From: VFMC01 sp046331225
GTDB taxonomy: Bacteria; Actinomycetota; Acidimicrobiia; Acidimicrobiales; Ilumatobacteraceae
DNA length: 64,000 nt
NCBI GenBank assembly: GCA_046331225.1
Contig: JAXLRF010000014.1
Coordinates: 1-64,000 of the forward strand
Reading direction: 5' to 3'
Shown piece after piece: positions 51,345-61,655 of the stretch. Below the pieces are notes generated by a model, which worked only from the letters and a program-made list of their open reading frames with translations, did no database searches and was not told the origin of the DNA. The position numbers were made by a program, and so were the translations under genes. Numbering within the stretch: position 1 is the first letter of the stretch; the number at the start of each line of letters is the position of its first letter.

Positions 51345-52030
51345 GCCGGATCCTGTGCGTCGAGGACGAACCGCAGCTGCTGCGCACCCTCGGCGCCAAT
51401 CTGCGCGCCCGCGGGTACGAGGTCGACCTGGCCGACACGGGCGAGCGCGGCCTCGAGCTGGCCAAGGCCAACAAACCCGACGTCGTGCTGCTCGACCTGG
51501 GCCTGCCCGGCATCTCGGGGCTCGAGGTGATCCGACGCCTGCGCCACTGGACCACCGTGCCGATCGTGGTGCTGTCGGCACGCGACAGCGAGTTCGACAA
51601 GATCGGCGCCCTCGACGCCGGTGCCGACGACTACGTGTCGAAGCCGTTCGGCATGGGCGAGCTGCTCGCACGGCTGCGCGCCGCGCTCCGGCGGCCCGTG
51701 CCCGCCGAGGAGCCCCCCGACGTGGTGACGGCCGACTTCACCGTCGACCTGGCGGCCCAGCGGGTGATCACCCCGTCGGGTGACGCCAAGCTCACGCCCA
51801 CCGAATGGCACCTCGTCGAGGTGCTGGTCCGCAAGGCCGGCCGCCTCGTGCCGAGCCGCGAACTGCTGCAGGCGGTGTGGGGGCCGCAGTACGGCGACGA
51901 GACCAACTACCTGCGGGTGCACATGGCGCACATCCGCCGGAAGCTCGAGCCCGAGCCCAGCCGTCCCCGCTACTTCCACACCGAGGCGGGCATGGGCTAC
52001 CGGTTCGAGCCCCCCGCCGACCCGGCGTGA
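51341..52030 (+). CDS. kdpE-like: KdpE-like response regulator, copy 3
   Basis: The 229-residue OmpR-family regulator has CVEDEPQLL, Asp52 in VLLDLGLPGISG, VSKPFGMGELL and a winged helix with LTPTEWHLVEVLVRK and TNYLRVHMAHIRRKLE. It overlaps the kinase gene and precedes kimA by 94 bases. The TAAGA-N6-TAACG motif in that gap is a candidate site for it or a paralogue. Confidence 0.92.
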   Translation: MSRILCVEDEPQLLRTLGANLRARGYEVDLADTGERGLELAKANKPDVVLLDLGLPGISGLEVIRRLRHWTTVPIVVLSARDSEFDKIGALDAGADDYVSKPFGMGELLARLRAALRRPVPAEEPPDVVTADFTVDLAAQRVITPSGDAKLTPTEWHLVEVLVRKAGRLVPSRELLQAVWGPQYGDETNYLRVHMAHIRRKLEPEPSRPRYFHTEAGMGYRFEPPADPA

Positions 52031-52050
52031 AGGTCGTTCAGGTGCGGCGC

Positions 52051-52066
52051 TAAGAGATCGTTAACG
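52051..52066. promoter_or_regulatory. TAAGA-N6-TAACG motif before kimA (copy 2)
   Basis: This is the same 11-bp direct repeat as at 48032-48047, with shared flanks (GGCGC in front, CACG a few bases behind). It lies 58 bases before the kimA ATG and 20 bases after the kdpE copy 3 stop. Confidence 0.5.
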
Positions 52067-52124
52067 TCCACGACCCTCGCACTGCCGAGCGGCAGTGTGT
52101 GCCCTGACCGGTCGTCCGGCACCT

Positions 52125-53993
52125 ATGGCAGCACTCAAACGCATCCTCATCGGCAAGCCGCTCTCGAGCGCCGACGAACACCACCAACGCCTCAGCAAGA
52201 AGATCGCCCTGCCGGTCTTCGCGAGCGACGCGATCTCGTCCACCGCCTACGCGACCGACGAGATCCTCGTCGTCATCGTGCTGCAGGCGGGTGTGGGTGC
52301 CACGGCGTTCCGGCCGTTGCTCCCGATCGCGATCATCGTCTGCATCCTGATGGCGATCGTCGTCACCTCGTACCGGCAGACCATCCACGCCTACCCGTCG
52401 GGTGGCGGCGCCTACATCGTGAGCCGCGAGAACCTCGGCTCGACGCCGGCGCTCGTCGCCGGCTCGTCACTGCTGGTCGACTACATCCTCACGGTCTCGG
52501 TGAGCGTGGCCGGTGGCGTGCTGGCCATCCGGACCGCGACGGGGTTCGACACGAAGTGGACCGTGCTGGTGTGTCTGCTCTGCGTGTTCGTGATGACGGT
52601 CATGAACCTGCGCGGCGTGAAGGAGTCGGGAGCGGCCTTCGCCGGCCCGACGTACTTCTACATCACCATGCTGATCGTGCTGATCGGCACCGGCTTGTGG
52701 CGCATCTACGTGCAGCACGTCGGACCGATCCCGGAGCGGCTGCTCAGCCCCGAGGCGATCGAGGCGAGCAAGGCCACCGGGACCCTCGGGCTCATGATGC
52801 TGCTCCGGGCGTTCTCGTCGGGCGCCGTCGCGCTCTCGGGCGTCGAGGCCGTGTCCAACGGTGTGCCGGCGTTCCAGAAGCCCGAGGCCAAGAACGCCGC
52901 CACGACCCTGATGTGGATGGGCGGCATCCTCGGCAGCTGCTTCTTCGGCGTGTCGGTGCTGGCCTCGCACCTGCGGCCGTTCCGCGGCGAGAACGACGGC
53001 AACGGCCTCGGCCTGATGGCGGAGTACCTCTACCACGGCAAGGGCGTCATGTTCTGGCTGACGATGATCGCCACGTTCATGATCCTGATCCTCGCCGCCA
53101 ACACGGCCTACGCCGACTTCCCGCGGCTCGCCTCGATCATCGCCCGTGACGGCTACTTGCCCCGGCAGTTCTTCAACCGGGGTGCTCGCCTGGTGTTCTC
53201 GAACGGCGTGCTGTTCCTGGCCGTCGTCGCGAGCGTGCTGATCGTCGCCTTCAACGGCGACATCTCGAAGCTGATCCCGCTGTACGCGTTCGGTGTGTTC
53301 ACCGGCTTCACGCTCAGCCAGACCGGCATGGTGCGCCACCACCTGAAGCACCGCGAGCCGCACTGGCAGGTGGGCATGGTGATCAACGCGATCGGCGCGG
53401 TGACCACCGGCCTGATCGCCGTGATCGTCGTGGTGTCGAAGTTCACCGAGGGTGCCTGGATCCCGGCGGTGCTCATCCCGATCATGGTGGCGATCTTCAA
53501 GTCCATCGGCCGCCACTACGAGAAGAGCCGAGCCTCGGTGCACGCCGAGCCCGGCTACTGGCCGCGCCGCGAGACCCACACGATGGTGGTGCTCGTCGGT
53601 GGTATCAACAAGGGCGTGCTCCACGGCATCCAGTACGCGAAGTCGCTCAACCCCGAGCGGATCATGGCCGTCACCGTCGCGAGCGACGACGAGGACCGCC
53701 AGCGCATCGAGCAGCAGTGGGCCGACTTCGACGTGCCGATCGAGCTGCACACCGTGTACTCGCCGTACCGCGAGCTCACCCGCCCGGTGCTCGAGTTCCT
53801 CGACGAGGTCGACGCCCGGTACACCGACGACATCATCACCGTCGTCATTCCCGAGTTCGTCACGTCGTGGAGCTCGCAGTGGCTCCACAACGGCAGTGCC
53901 TTCGCGCTCAAGGCGAAGCTGCTGCACCGGCCGCACACCGCCGTCGTGTCCGTGCCGATCCACATGCACGACGGCGTGGTCGAGGAGGTCTGA
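52125..53993 (+). CDS. kimA: KimA-like high-affinity K+ transporter
   Basis: The 622-residue APC-type transporter begins MAALKRILIGKPLSSADEHH and has PVFASDAISSTAYATDEIL, SYRQTIHAYPSGGGAYIVSR, then LLVDYILTVSVSVAGG and 12 hydrophobic segments to about residue 465; a cytoplasmic C-terminal domain of about 150 residues follows. It is closer to Bacillus KimA than the 33530 protein is. It sits in front of two RCK genes. The ATG at 52125 gives the standard N-terminus. Confidence 0.9.
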   Translation: MAALKRILIGKPLSSADEHHQRLSKKIALPVFASDAISSTAYATDEILVVIVLQAGVGATAFRPLLPIAIIVCILMAIVVTSYRQTIHAYPSGGGAYIVSRENLGSTPALVAGSSLLVDYILTVSVSVAGGVLAIRTATGFDTKWTVLVCLLCVFVMTVMNLRGVKESGAAFAGPTYFYITMLIVLIGTGLWRIYVQHVGPIPERLLSPEAIEASKATGTLGLMMLLRAFSSGAVALSGVEAVSNGVPAFQKPEAKNAATTLMWMGGILGSCFFGVSVLASHLRPFRGENDGNGLGLMAEYLYHGKGVMFWLTMIATFMILILAANTAYADFPRLASIIARDGYLPRQFFNRGARLVFSNGVLFLAVVASVLIVAFNGDISKLIPLYAFGVFTGFTLSQTGMVRHHLKHREPHWQVGMVINAIGAVTTGLIAVIVVVSKFTEGAWIPAVLIPIMVAIFKSIGRHYEKSRASVHAEPGYWPRRETHTMVVLVGGINKGVLHGIQYAKSLNPERIMAVTVASDDEDRQRIEQQWADFDVPIELHTVYSPYRELTRPVLEFLDEVDARYTDDIITVVIPEFVTSWSSQWLHNGSAFALKAKLLHRPHTAVVSVPIHMHDGVVEEV

Positions 53994-53996
53994 CCG

Positions 53997-54662
53997 ATGC
54001 ACGTGATCGTGGTGGGCTGCGGGCGAGTGGGCTCGTCCGTGGCGAAGGATCTGGTCGAGCAGGGCCACGACGTGGTCGTCATCGACCGCAAGGCCGACTC
54101 GTTCCGGCGGCTCGGGGACGACTTCCCCGGCCGCACGATGGTGGGCATCGGCTTCGACCGTGACGTGCTCGAAGAGGCCGGCATCGCACCCGAGGCCGCC
54201 GTGTGCGCGGTGACCAGCGGCGACAACTCCAACATCCTGATCGCCCGCGTGGCGCGCGAGACATTCGGGGTGCAGCGTGTGGTCGCTCGCATCTACGACC
54301 CCAAGCGCGCGGTCGTGTACGAGCGCCTCGGCATCCCCACCGTCGCGTCGGTCGCCTGGACCAGTGCGCGAGTGCAGCGAGCGATCCTGCCCCACGGCGC
54401 CGAACTCGAGTGGACCGACCCGACGTCGGAGTTCGTGCTCGTCGAGCGTCGCGTGCGCAGCAAGGGTGCCGGTCACTCCGTCGCGGAGCTCGAAGCGCCG
54501 GGGGCTCGCGTCGCGCTGCTCACGCGCAGCGGGCACCCGCAGATCCCGTCGACGTCGACGCTGCTGCAGGAGGACGACGTGATCCAGGTGATGGTGAGCG
54601 CGAGCGGTGTCGCCGCGCTCGACGCCGTGCTCGACGGCCAGGTGGAAGGAGCGCACCGATGA
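53997..54662 (+). CDS. ceoB-like: TrkA/CeoB-like RCK regulatory protein
   Basis: The 221-residue protein has an RCK_N Rossmann domain (MHVIVVGCGRVGSSVAKDLVE, with VVVIDRKADSF) and an RCK_C domain near 140-215. Such proteins bind NAD(H) or nucleotides and gate K+ channels or transporters. In Mycobacterium the ceoB-ceoC pair sits next to an APC permease. It starts 3 bases after kimA and overlaps the next gene (ATGA). Confidence 0.9.
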   Translation: MHVIVVGCGRVGSSVAKDLVEQGHDVVVIDRKADSFRRLGDDFPGRTMVGIGFDRDVLEEAGIAPEAAVCAVTSGDNSNILIARVARETFGVQRVVARIYDPKRAVVYERLGIPTVASVAWTSARVQRAILPHGAELEWTDPTSEFVLVERRVRSKGAGHSVAELEAPGARVALLTRSGHPQIPSTSTLLQEDDVIQVMVSASGVAALDAVLDGQVEGAHR

Positions 54663-55324
54663 AGGTGATCATCGCCGGTGCCGGCAGCGTGGGCCGTTAC
54701 ATGGCCGGGCAGCTGGCCGATTCGGGACACGACGTCACGTTGCTCGACCAGGACCCGTCGGTGCGACAGCGCCACAAGTCGCTCGACGGACGTGTGCAAT
54801 GGGCCTTCGGCGACGGGTGCGAGATCGACACCCTCGGTCGCATCGGTGGCGCCGACGTCGACGTCGTCGCTGCGGTCACCGGCGACGACGAGGACAACCT
54901 CGTCATCTCGCTGCTCGCCAAGCAGGAGTTCGGCGTGCCCCGCGTGGTGGCCCGCGTGAACAACCCCAACAACGAGTGGATGTTCAACGACATGTGGGGC
55001 GTCGACGTGTCGGTGTCGACCCCGCACCTCCTCACCGGTCTGGTCGAGGAGGCGGTCAGCGTCGGTTCGTTCGTGCGCCTGCTGTCGTTCGCCCACGGCG
55101 CGGCGAAGCTGGCCGAGGTGACCCTCGCCGAGAACTCGCCCGCGATCGGACGCGAGATCGTGCAGCTCGGACTGCCGCGCGAGTGCACCATCGTGGCGCT
55201 GCTGCGCCAGGGCCAGGTGGTGGTGCCACGTGGCGACACCGTGCTGCACCGCGGCGACGAGGTGGTGGTGCTGGTGACCGGCGATGCCGAGGCCGACGTA
55301 CGCCAGGTGCTGGTGGGCGGCTGA
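54659..55324 (+). CDS. ceoC-like: TrkA/CeoC-like RCK regulatory protein
   Basis: The 221-residue RCK protein starts MKVIIAGAGSVGRYMAGQLAD with the nucleotide-binding fold, VTLLDQDPS, and a C-terminal RCK_C part with VVVPRGDTVLHRGDEVVVL. It is a paralogue of the preceding gene with low identity and probably forms a mixed ring with it. Function: K+ uptake gating by ligand binding; the ligand is not readable here. Confidence 0.9.
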   Translation: MKVIIAGAGSVGRYMAGQLADSGHDVTLLDQDPSVRQRHKSLDGRVQWAFGDGCEIDTLGRIGGADVDVVAAVTGDDEDNLVISLLAKQEFGVPRVVARVNNPNNEWMFNDMWGVDVSVSTPHLLTGLVEEAVSVGSFVRLLSFAHGAAKLAEVTLAENSPAIGREIVQLGLPRECTIVALLRQGQVVVPRGDTVLHRGDEVVVLVTGDAEADVRQVLVGG

Positions 55325-55325
55325 C

Positions 55326-55661
55326 GTGTCGATCCTGCGCCGTCGCTCGAAGGACGCGCACACCGCGGTCGACGCGGCGCTCGGACCCCACCCCGACCGG
55401 ATCGCGATCGGCGAGGCCCCCGCACGTCGCCGCGTCGTGGTGGAGGGGCAGGTGGTGCGCATGCGTGCCCGCCCCACCTCGGGTCAACCGTCGCTGGCCG
55501 TGACCATCTCGGACGACACCGGATCGATCACCGCCGTGTGGACCGGCCGGCGCGCGATCGGCGGCATCACGCTCGGCCGCAAGCTGCGCATCGAGGGCGT
55601 CGCCGCGCACGCCGGCGACACGCTCGAGTTCACGAATCCGGCCTACACGCTGCTGCCCTGA
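55326..55661 (+). CDS. Free-standing OB-fold protein of the K+ locus
   Basis: The 111-residue protein is almost only an OB fold: RRVVVEGQVVRMRARP, SDDTGSITAVWTGRRAIGG and LEFTNPAYTLLP. It matches the C-terminal domain of the 33530 transporter (for example DxxGSIT.V..GRR.IGG). In mycobacteria an OB-fold gene lies close to ceoBC, so the link is conserved. The GTG at 55326 is one base after the RCK stop. It overlaps the convergent otsB gene by 32 bases. Confidence 0.83.
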   Translation: MSILRRRSKDAHTAVDAALGPHPDRIAIGEAPARRRVVVEGQVVRMRARPTSGQPSLAVTISDDTGSITAVWTGRRAIGGITLGRKLRIEGVAAHAGDTLEFTNPAYTLLP

Positions 55662-56402
55662 GCTCGAGCACCCGCGCGAGCAGCTGACCCACCTCGGGAA
55701 CGCCCGCCACCCGGTGGTGCGCGGCCGTGGGCCCCTGGCCCACCTTCACGGACACGTCGAGCGGGCCGTCGAGCACCCCGAACGCGTCCTCGTCGGTGAG
55801 GTCGTCACCGATGAACAGCACCGCCGCCGCGGCGAGTTCGTCGCGCAGCCGCGCCAGCGCACGACCCTTGTCGCCGCGGGTGACACCGAACTCGAGCACG
55901 TCCTTGCCGGGTCGCACGCGCACGCCCGACATCGCTCCCACACCCGTGAGCACCGACGCCTGCACCTCGCCCGCGACCTCGGGATCGACCGCACGCGTAT
56001 GGAACGCCACGCCCGCCGGCTTGGTCTCGACGCGAGCGCCGGGCACCTTGCCCGCCACCGCTTCGAGCATCGAGGTGACCGTCGCCAGCGTCTCGGCCGC
56101 GTCGTGGTCGAAGCCCTCGACGACGCCGTCGACCAGTTCGGCACCGTGCGAGCCGATGAGCACCGCACGGTCGCCCAGACGGCTGAGCGAGCGGAGCTCG
56201 TCGAGCGCGCGGCCCGACACGATCGCCACGTGCACCCCGGGCAACGCCGACAGCTCGCGCAGCACCTCGATCGACGGGGCCCAGGGCCAGGCGCGGGCCG
56301 GGTCGTCGACCAGCTCCGCGAGCGTGCCGTCGTAGTCACTCGCGACGAGCACCACGTCGGCATTGGCGAGCCGGCGCAGGGCCTCGTCGAGCTCGGCGTC
56401 GC

Positions 56403-56406
<4 letters not shown>
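55630..56406 (-). CDS. otsB: Trehalose-6-phosphate phosphatase
   Basis: The 258-residue HAD-superfamily protein has SDYDGTLAEL with the nucleophile Asp24 and acid Asp26, VAIVSGRALDELR, GSHGAE, GDKGRAL and FIGDDLTDEDAF, the OtsB pattern. It dephosphorylates trehalose-6-phosphate to trehalose. It overlaps the OtsA gene by 4 bases. The C-terminal end runs into the convergent OB-fold gene. Confidence 0.93.
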
Positions 56407-57848
<1,442 letters not shown>

Positions 57849-57910
57849 ACCGGGACCGGTTCCCCGTTCGGGTGATCGACAAACCAGGCTCCTGCCACCA
57901 GAGTGCACCG

Positions 57911-59203
57911 ATGAGTCCCGACACGGCGCTCCGTCCGTCCCGCATGACCGCGACCGACTCCACCGCGCCCACCTCGACCGTCTCGCTCGCCGCCTTCCTC
58001 GAGGGTCGGCTCGAGCCGGCGCTCGACGGCGAGGAGCCGCACGATCTCGACGGGCCGGTGCTGCTCGTCGGCACGCGCAAGGGTGCGTTCGTGGTGGGCG
58101 GCGACGGCGCACGCGAGCGGTGGGGGATGACGCCGCCGATGTTCCTGGGGCACGTGGTGCAGCACCTGGTGCTCGACCCGCGCGACGGGCGCACCCTCGT
58201 CATGGCATGCCGCACGGGGCATCTCGGGCCCACCGTGTTCCGCTCGACCGACCTGGGCGCCACGTGGACCGAGGCGTCCCGTCCGCCGGCGTTCGATCCG
58301 GGCGACGTGCACGGTCGCGCCGTGCGCGCGGTGTTCTGGCTCACCCCGGGACACGCGAGCGAGACCGGCACCTGGTACGCCGGCACCTCGCCGCAGGGCC
58401 TGTTCCGGTCGAGCGACGGCGGCGACACGTGGCAGGCCGTGCGCGGGTGGAACGACCACGCGAACTGGGGCACGTGGGCCGAGTGGCCCGACACCGAGGG
58501 CACACCCGACGGCTCGCTGCTGCACTCGGTGCTGATCGACCCGCGCGACCCGGCGCACCTGTACATCGGCCTGTCGGGCGGCGGCGTGTTCGAGTCGACC
58601 GACGCCGGTGGCGACTGGCGCCCGCTCAACGAAGGCAGCACCGTCGACTTCCTGCCCGATCCGAACCCCGAGTTCGGCCAGGACCCGCACTGCGTGCGCA
58701 TGCACCCGCTGCAGCCCGACCGGCTGTACCAGCAGAACCACTGCGGCATCTACCGGCTCGACCGGCCCGAGGGCCGCTGGCACCGGATCGGCGATCACAT
58801 GCCTCGCGACGTGGGCGACATCGGCTTCCCGATCGAGCTGCACCCGCGCGATCCCGACACCGCCTGGGTGTTCCCGATGGACGGCACCGACGTGTGGCCG
58901 CGCACCAGCCCCGACGGCCGCCCCGCTGCGTACGTGACACGCGACGGCGGCGAGAGCTGGACCCGCCAGGCCACCGGGTGGCCCGCGCGGGGATGGTTCA
59001 CCGTGAAGCGGCAGGCGATGTGCAGCGACGGCCGCGACCCGCTCGGGCTGTACGTCGGCACCACCAGCGGCGAGATCTGGGCGAGCGCCGACGAGGGCGA
59101 GACCTGGCGCTGCATCGCCGCCCACCTGCCCGAGATCTACAGCCTCGAGTGCGCGAGTCCGAGCCCGAGCCCGGGCGCGGCCGACGCATCGGCGCCATCG
59201 TGA
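57911..59203 (+). CDS. BNR/sialidase-type beta-propeller protein
   Basis: The 430-residue protein has at least five BNR-type blades with the S-x-D-x-G-x-T-W motif: FRSTDLGATWTEA, FRSSDGGDTWQAV, FESTDAGGDWRPL, VTRDGGESWTRQ and WASADEGETWRCI. It has no signal peptide, so it is probably cytoplasmic. Sialidase catalytic residues are not evident; a binding or scaffold role is as likely as hydrolysis. CAGAGT lies 6 bases before the ATG. Its stop overlaps a MoaD/ThiS-like gene, which may be a functional partner. Confidence 0.78.
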   Translation: MSPDTALRPSRMTATDSTAPTSTVSLAAFLEGRLEPALDGEEPHDLDGPVLLVGTRKGAFVVGGDGARERWGMTPPMFLGHVVQHLVLDPRDGRTLVMACRTGHLGPTVFRSTDLGATWTEASRPPAFDPGDVHGRAVRAVFWLTPGHASETGTWYAGTSPQGLFRSSDGGDTWQAVRGWNDHANWGTWAEWPDTEGTPDGSLLHSVLIDPRDPAHLYIGLSGGGVFESTDAGGDWRPLNEGSTVDFLPDPNPEFGQDPHCVRMHPLQPDRLYQQNHCGIYRLDRPEGRWHRIGDHMPRDVGDIGFPIELHPRDPDTAWVFPMDGTDVWPRTSPDGRPAAYVTRDGGESWTRQATGWPARGWFTVKRQAMCSDGRDPLGLYVGTTSGEIWASADEGETWRCIAAHLPEIYSLECASPSPSPGAADASAPS

Positions 59204-59484
59204 GCGATCCGGTGCCGGTGCCGGTGCCGGTGCGCATCCCCACGCCGCTGCGCTCGTACACGGGCGGGCGCAGCCAGGTCGAGGCCGTCGGCGCCACCGT
59301 CGGCGAACTGCTCGACGACCTCGACCGCCAGTTCCCCGGCCTCCGGTTCCGGATGGTCGACGAGCAGGGCAGGATGCGCCAGCACATGGTGGTGTTCCTG
59401 GGTCAGGACCGTTGCCGCGATCTGGCGGCTCCGCTCGCCGGCATCCCCGAGGTCGTGATCATGCAGGCCCTGTCGGGCGGCTGA
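59200..59484 (+). CDS. MoaD/ThiS-family ubiquitin-like protein
   Basis: The 94-residue beta-grasp protein has the pattern TVGELLDDLDRQFPG and ends QALSGG with the diglycine tail that ThiS and MoaD use for thiocarboxylation or conjugation. A repeated VP segment (VPVPVPV) from a CCGGTG microsatellite marks the N-terminus. It overlaps the BNR gene (GTGA). No adenylating E1-like enzyme or thiamine/molybdopterin gene is near, so its partner is unknown. Confidence 0.8.
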   Translation: MSDPVPVPVPVRIPTPLRSYTGGRSQVEAVGATVGELLDDLDRQFPGLRFRMVDEQGRMRQHMVVFLGQDRCRDLAAPLAGIPEVVIMQALSGG

Positions 59485-59610
59485 AGGCCAGGTCGCCGGG
59501 GGAGCGGCGTTCACCCGGCCGGGCGCGATCACTTCGGCGGTCGCGCACGGCAGACTGTCCGGCGCGTCCGGCGGCGGATCGAGCCGCCCGTCACAGGAGT
59601 CCCCCACATC

Positions 59611-60744
59611 GTGCAGCCGATCGTTCGCGCCCCCCGCCGTCCCCACGCGACCCGTGCCCGTCGCAGCCTCTGCCTGGTGGTGCTCGGCGTCCTCGCCGCC
59701 ACCGCGGCCTGCAGCAGCGACGACGAGTCGAGCGCGCCGACCACCACCGAGGTCGCGGCCACCACCACCGAGGCGGCCACCACGACCAGCTCGCCGTCGA
59801 CCACGACGTCGTCGACGGCGGCACCCACCACCACCGAGGCGGTCACCACCACGACCGAGGCACCGGTGCCGGTGTACCCGCTGACCGGTGTGCCGCTCAC
59901 CGACCCGGCGATCGCCGCACTGCCGGCCCTCGTGGTGAAGATCGACAACGCCCCCGGCGCCCGCCCGCAGAGCGGGATGAACGAGGCCGACATCGTGTTC
60001 GAGGAGATCGTCAACGACAACCTCACCCGGTTCGCCTTCGTGTTCCAGAGCCAGGCGGCCGACCCGGTGGGTCCCATCCGCTCCGGCCGGCTGCAGGACA
60101 TCGACCTGTTCGGCGCGTTCAACCATCCGCTGTTCGCGTGGAGCGGCGGCAACCGCACCGTCACCGACGCGATCCGTGCGAGCGACCTGGTCGACATCGG
60201 GCCCAGCCGAGCCGCGGTCTACTTCCGCTCGAGCGACCGCAAGGCGCCGCACAACCTGTACTCGAGCACCGGTGCACTGTGGAGCCAGGCACCCGAGGGT
60301 TCGCAGCCGCCGCCCCAGCAGTTCAGCTACCGGAAGGCGGACGAGGCCGTGCAGGGCGTGCCCAGCCCCGGCGTGCTGGTGGCGCTCGACTCGATCGACG
60401 TGCGCTGGGACTGGGATGCAGCGGCCGGCCTGTACCGGCGCACGATGGAGAACCGGGTGCACGAGGACGCGCTCAGCGGCCCGGTCACCACCAACAACGT
60501 CGTGGTGCTCGAGATGAACTACCTGCCGGGCATCTCCGACAGCCCCGACGCACAGACGATCGGCACCGGCAAGGCGTTCGTCTTCACGGGTGGCAACTAC
60601 GTCGAGGCCACCTGGTCGCGCGCCGACCGCCTCGCGCCGTTCACGCTGACCGCCACCGACGGCAGCATCGTCGAGCTCACGCCCGGCCGGACGTTCGTCG
60701 AGCTGCCCCGCGTCGACCACACGATCGCGATCCCCGCCTCCTGA
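59611..60744 (+). CDS. DUF3048 (YerB-like) lipoprotein
   Basis: The 377-residue protein has an N-terminal signal with a lipobox (LAATAAC), a threonine-rich linker of 50 residues and a DUF3048 domain with VVKIDNAPGARPQSG, EADIVFEEIVNDN, PIRSGRLQDI and TGALWSQ. It should be anchored on the outer face of the membrane. The GTG follows AGGAG at a normal distance. Function unknown; the domain is common in Gram-positive spore-formers and actinobacteria. Confidence 0.85.
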   Translation: MQPIVRAPRRPHATRARRSLCLVVLGVLAATAACSSDDESSAPTTTEVAATTTEAATTTSSPSTTTSSTAAPTTTEAVTTTTEAPVPVYPLTGVPLTDPAIAALPALVVKIDNAPGARPQSGMNEADIVFEEIVNDNLTRFAFVFQSQAADPVGPIRSGRLQDIDLFGAFNHPLFAWSGGNRTVTDAIRASDLVDIGPSRAAVYFRSSDRKAPHNLYSSTGALWSQAPEGSQPPPQQFSYRKADEAVQGVPSPGVLVALDSIDVRWDWDAAAGLYRRTMENRVHEDALSGPVTTNNVVVLEMNYLPGISDSPDAQTIGTGKAFVFTGGNYVEATWSRADRLAPFTLTATDGSIVELTPGRTFVELPRVDHTIAIPAS

Positions 60745-60783
60745 ACCCCGCCTCCGGATCCGCGGGCCCGACGGGTCGGGGGA

Positions 60784-61566
60784 TCAGCCGGCGGCCGCCC
60801 ACTCGCTCGCGCTGCGTACCCGTCGCGCGACCGTGAGCCGTTGCACGGCCTCGAGCGCGGCGTGGTCGCGAGGCAGGTGCAGCACCGGCAGCTCGGTCAC
60901 CGCACCGAGCGCCGCGCCCGTCCCGATGTCGGCGCCCGCGCGCCGCGCCGCACTCTGCTGCTCGACACTGTCGATGCCGCTGATCGTCACCGACACGCCG
61001 GCCCGCCGCGCGGCGTTGATGATCCGCACGATGCGCGCACCGGTGCCCGACGTGGACCGTGGATCGACGTCGGGTGCGGGCAGGCGCAGGCGCGTGATCG
61101 GCAGTCGCTGTGCGAGCACGGCCTCGGCGTGCTCGAGCGTCGGGTCGCACGCGCCGACACCCACACCGAGCAGCGCGAGGCGTCGCAGGTGCACGTGCTG
61201 GTCGGGAGCACCGAGCACGTCGGCCGCGGGGAACACGAACCCGATCCGTGGTCCGGGCATGCGGTACTCGAGCATCGCCCAGGCGGCGTGGTCGGCCAAC
61301 GCCGCGGCCTCCGACAGGCGCGCCTCGATCACGGCGAAGCGCATCGAGGCCCGACCCCGATCCGTGGCCACGAGGGTGTCGCACATGAGGCAGACCGCCT
61401 CGCGCAGGTGCTCGTCGAGCTCGCGTGCCGTGCTCGGCGTGCGGGTGCGGCCGAGTCGCCAGCCCACCACCGTGCCCGTGGCGAGATGCACGACGGGGCG
61501 ATACCCCACCAGCACTCGATGATCCGCGTTGCGCGCGTCGTCCACCGACGCATTGTCGCAAGCCAC
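60784..61566 (-). CDS. Degenerate EAL-domain protein
   Basis: The 260-residue protein resembles an EAL domain but has lost key residues. VGYRPVVHLATGTVVGWRLG aligns with the usual Y-x-P-I-V...G-x-E-A-L, yet E-A-L is replaced by R-L-G; ISGIDSVEQQSAARRAGADI aligns with the A-E-G-V-E-T..Q...L...G-x-D region. It is therefore unlikely to hydrolyse c-di-GMP, but may bind it or a partner. It sits between a NarL-type regulator and a DUF3048 protein. The start could be 61566 or 61545 (both GTG). Confidence 0.62.
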   Translation of the reverse strand: MACDNASVDDARNADHRVLVGYRPVVHLATGTVVGWRLGRTRTPSTARELDEHLREAVCLMCDTLVATDRGRASMRFAVIEARLSEAAALADHAAWAMLEYRMPGPRIGFVFPAADVLGAPDQHVHLRRLALLGVGVGACDPTLEHAEAVLAQRLPITRLRLPAPDVDPRSTSGTGARIVRIINAARRAGVSVTISGIDSVEQQSAARRAGADIGTGAALGAVTELPVLHLPRDHAALEAVQRLTVARRVRSASEWAAAG

Positions 61567-61594
61567 GCCGCGGTGCGGAGGGATGTCACGGAGA

Positions 61595-61612
61595 TTACGA
61601 CGAACGTCGTAA
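61595..61612. promoter_or_regulatory. Near-perfect 18-bp palindrome upstream of the EAL-like gene
   Basis: TTACGACG-AA-CGTCGTAA is symmetric except for its two central bases. It is 29 bases before the EAL-like start codon and 43 bases past the response-regulator stop. Size and position fit a dimeric regulator's operator. Confidence 0.6.
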
Positions 61613-61655
61613 CGAGAACCAGGGCAGCGGGCCGGCGCCGATGGTCGAACGGCCG

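Noticed and set aside
59215..59235. CCGGTG tandem repeat before the MoaD/ThiS-like core
   Set aside because: It encodes VPVPVP in frame and is probably a simple linker; no sign of regulation.
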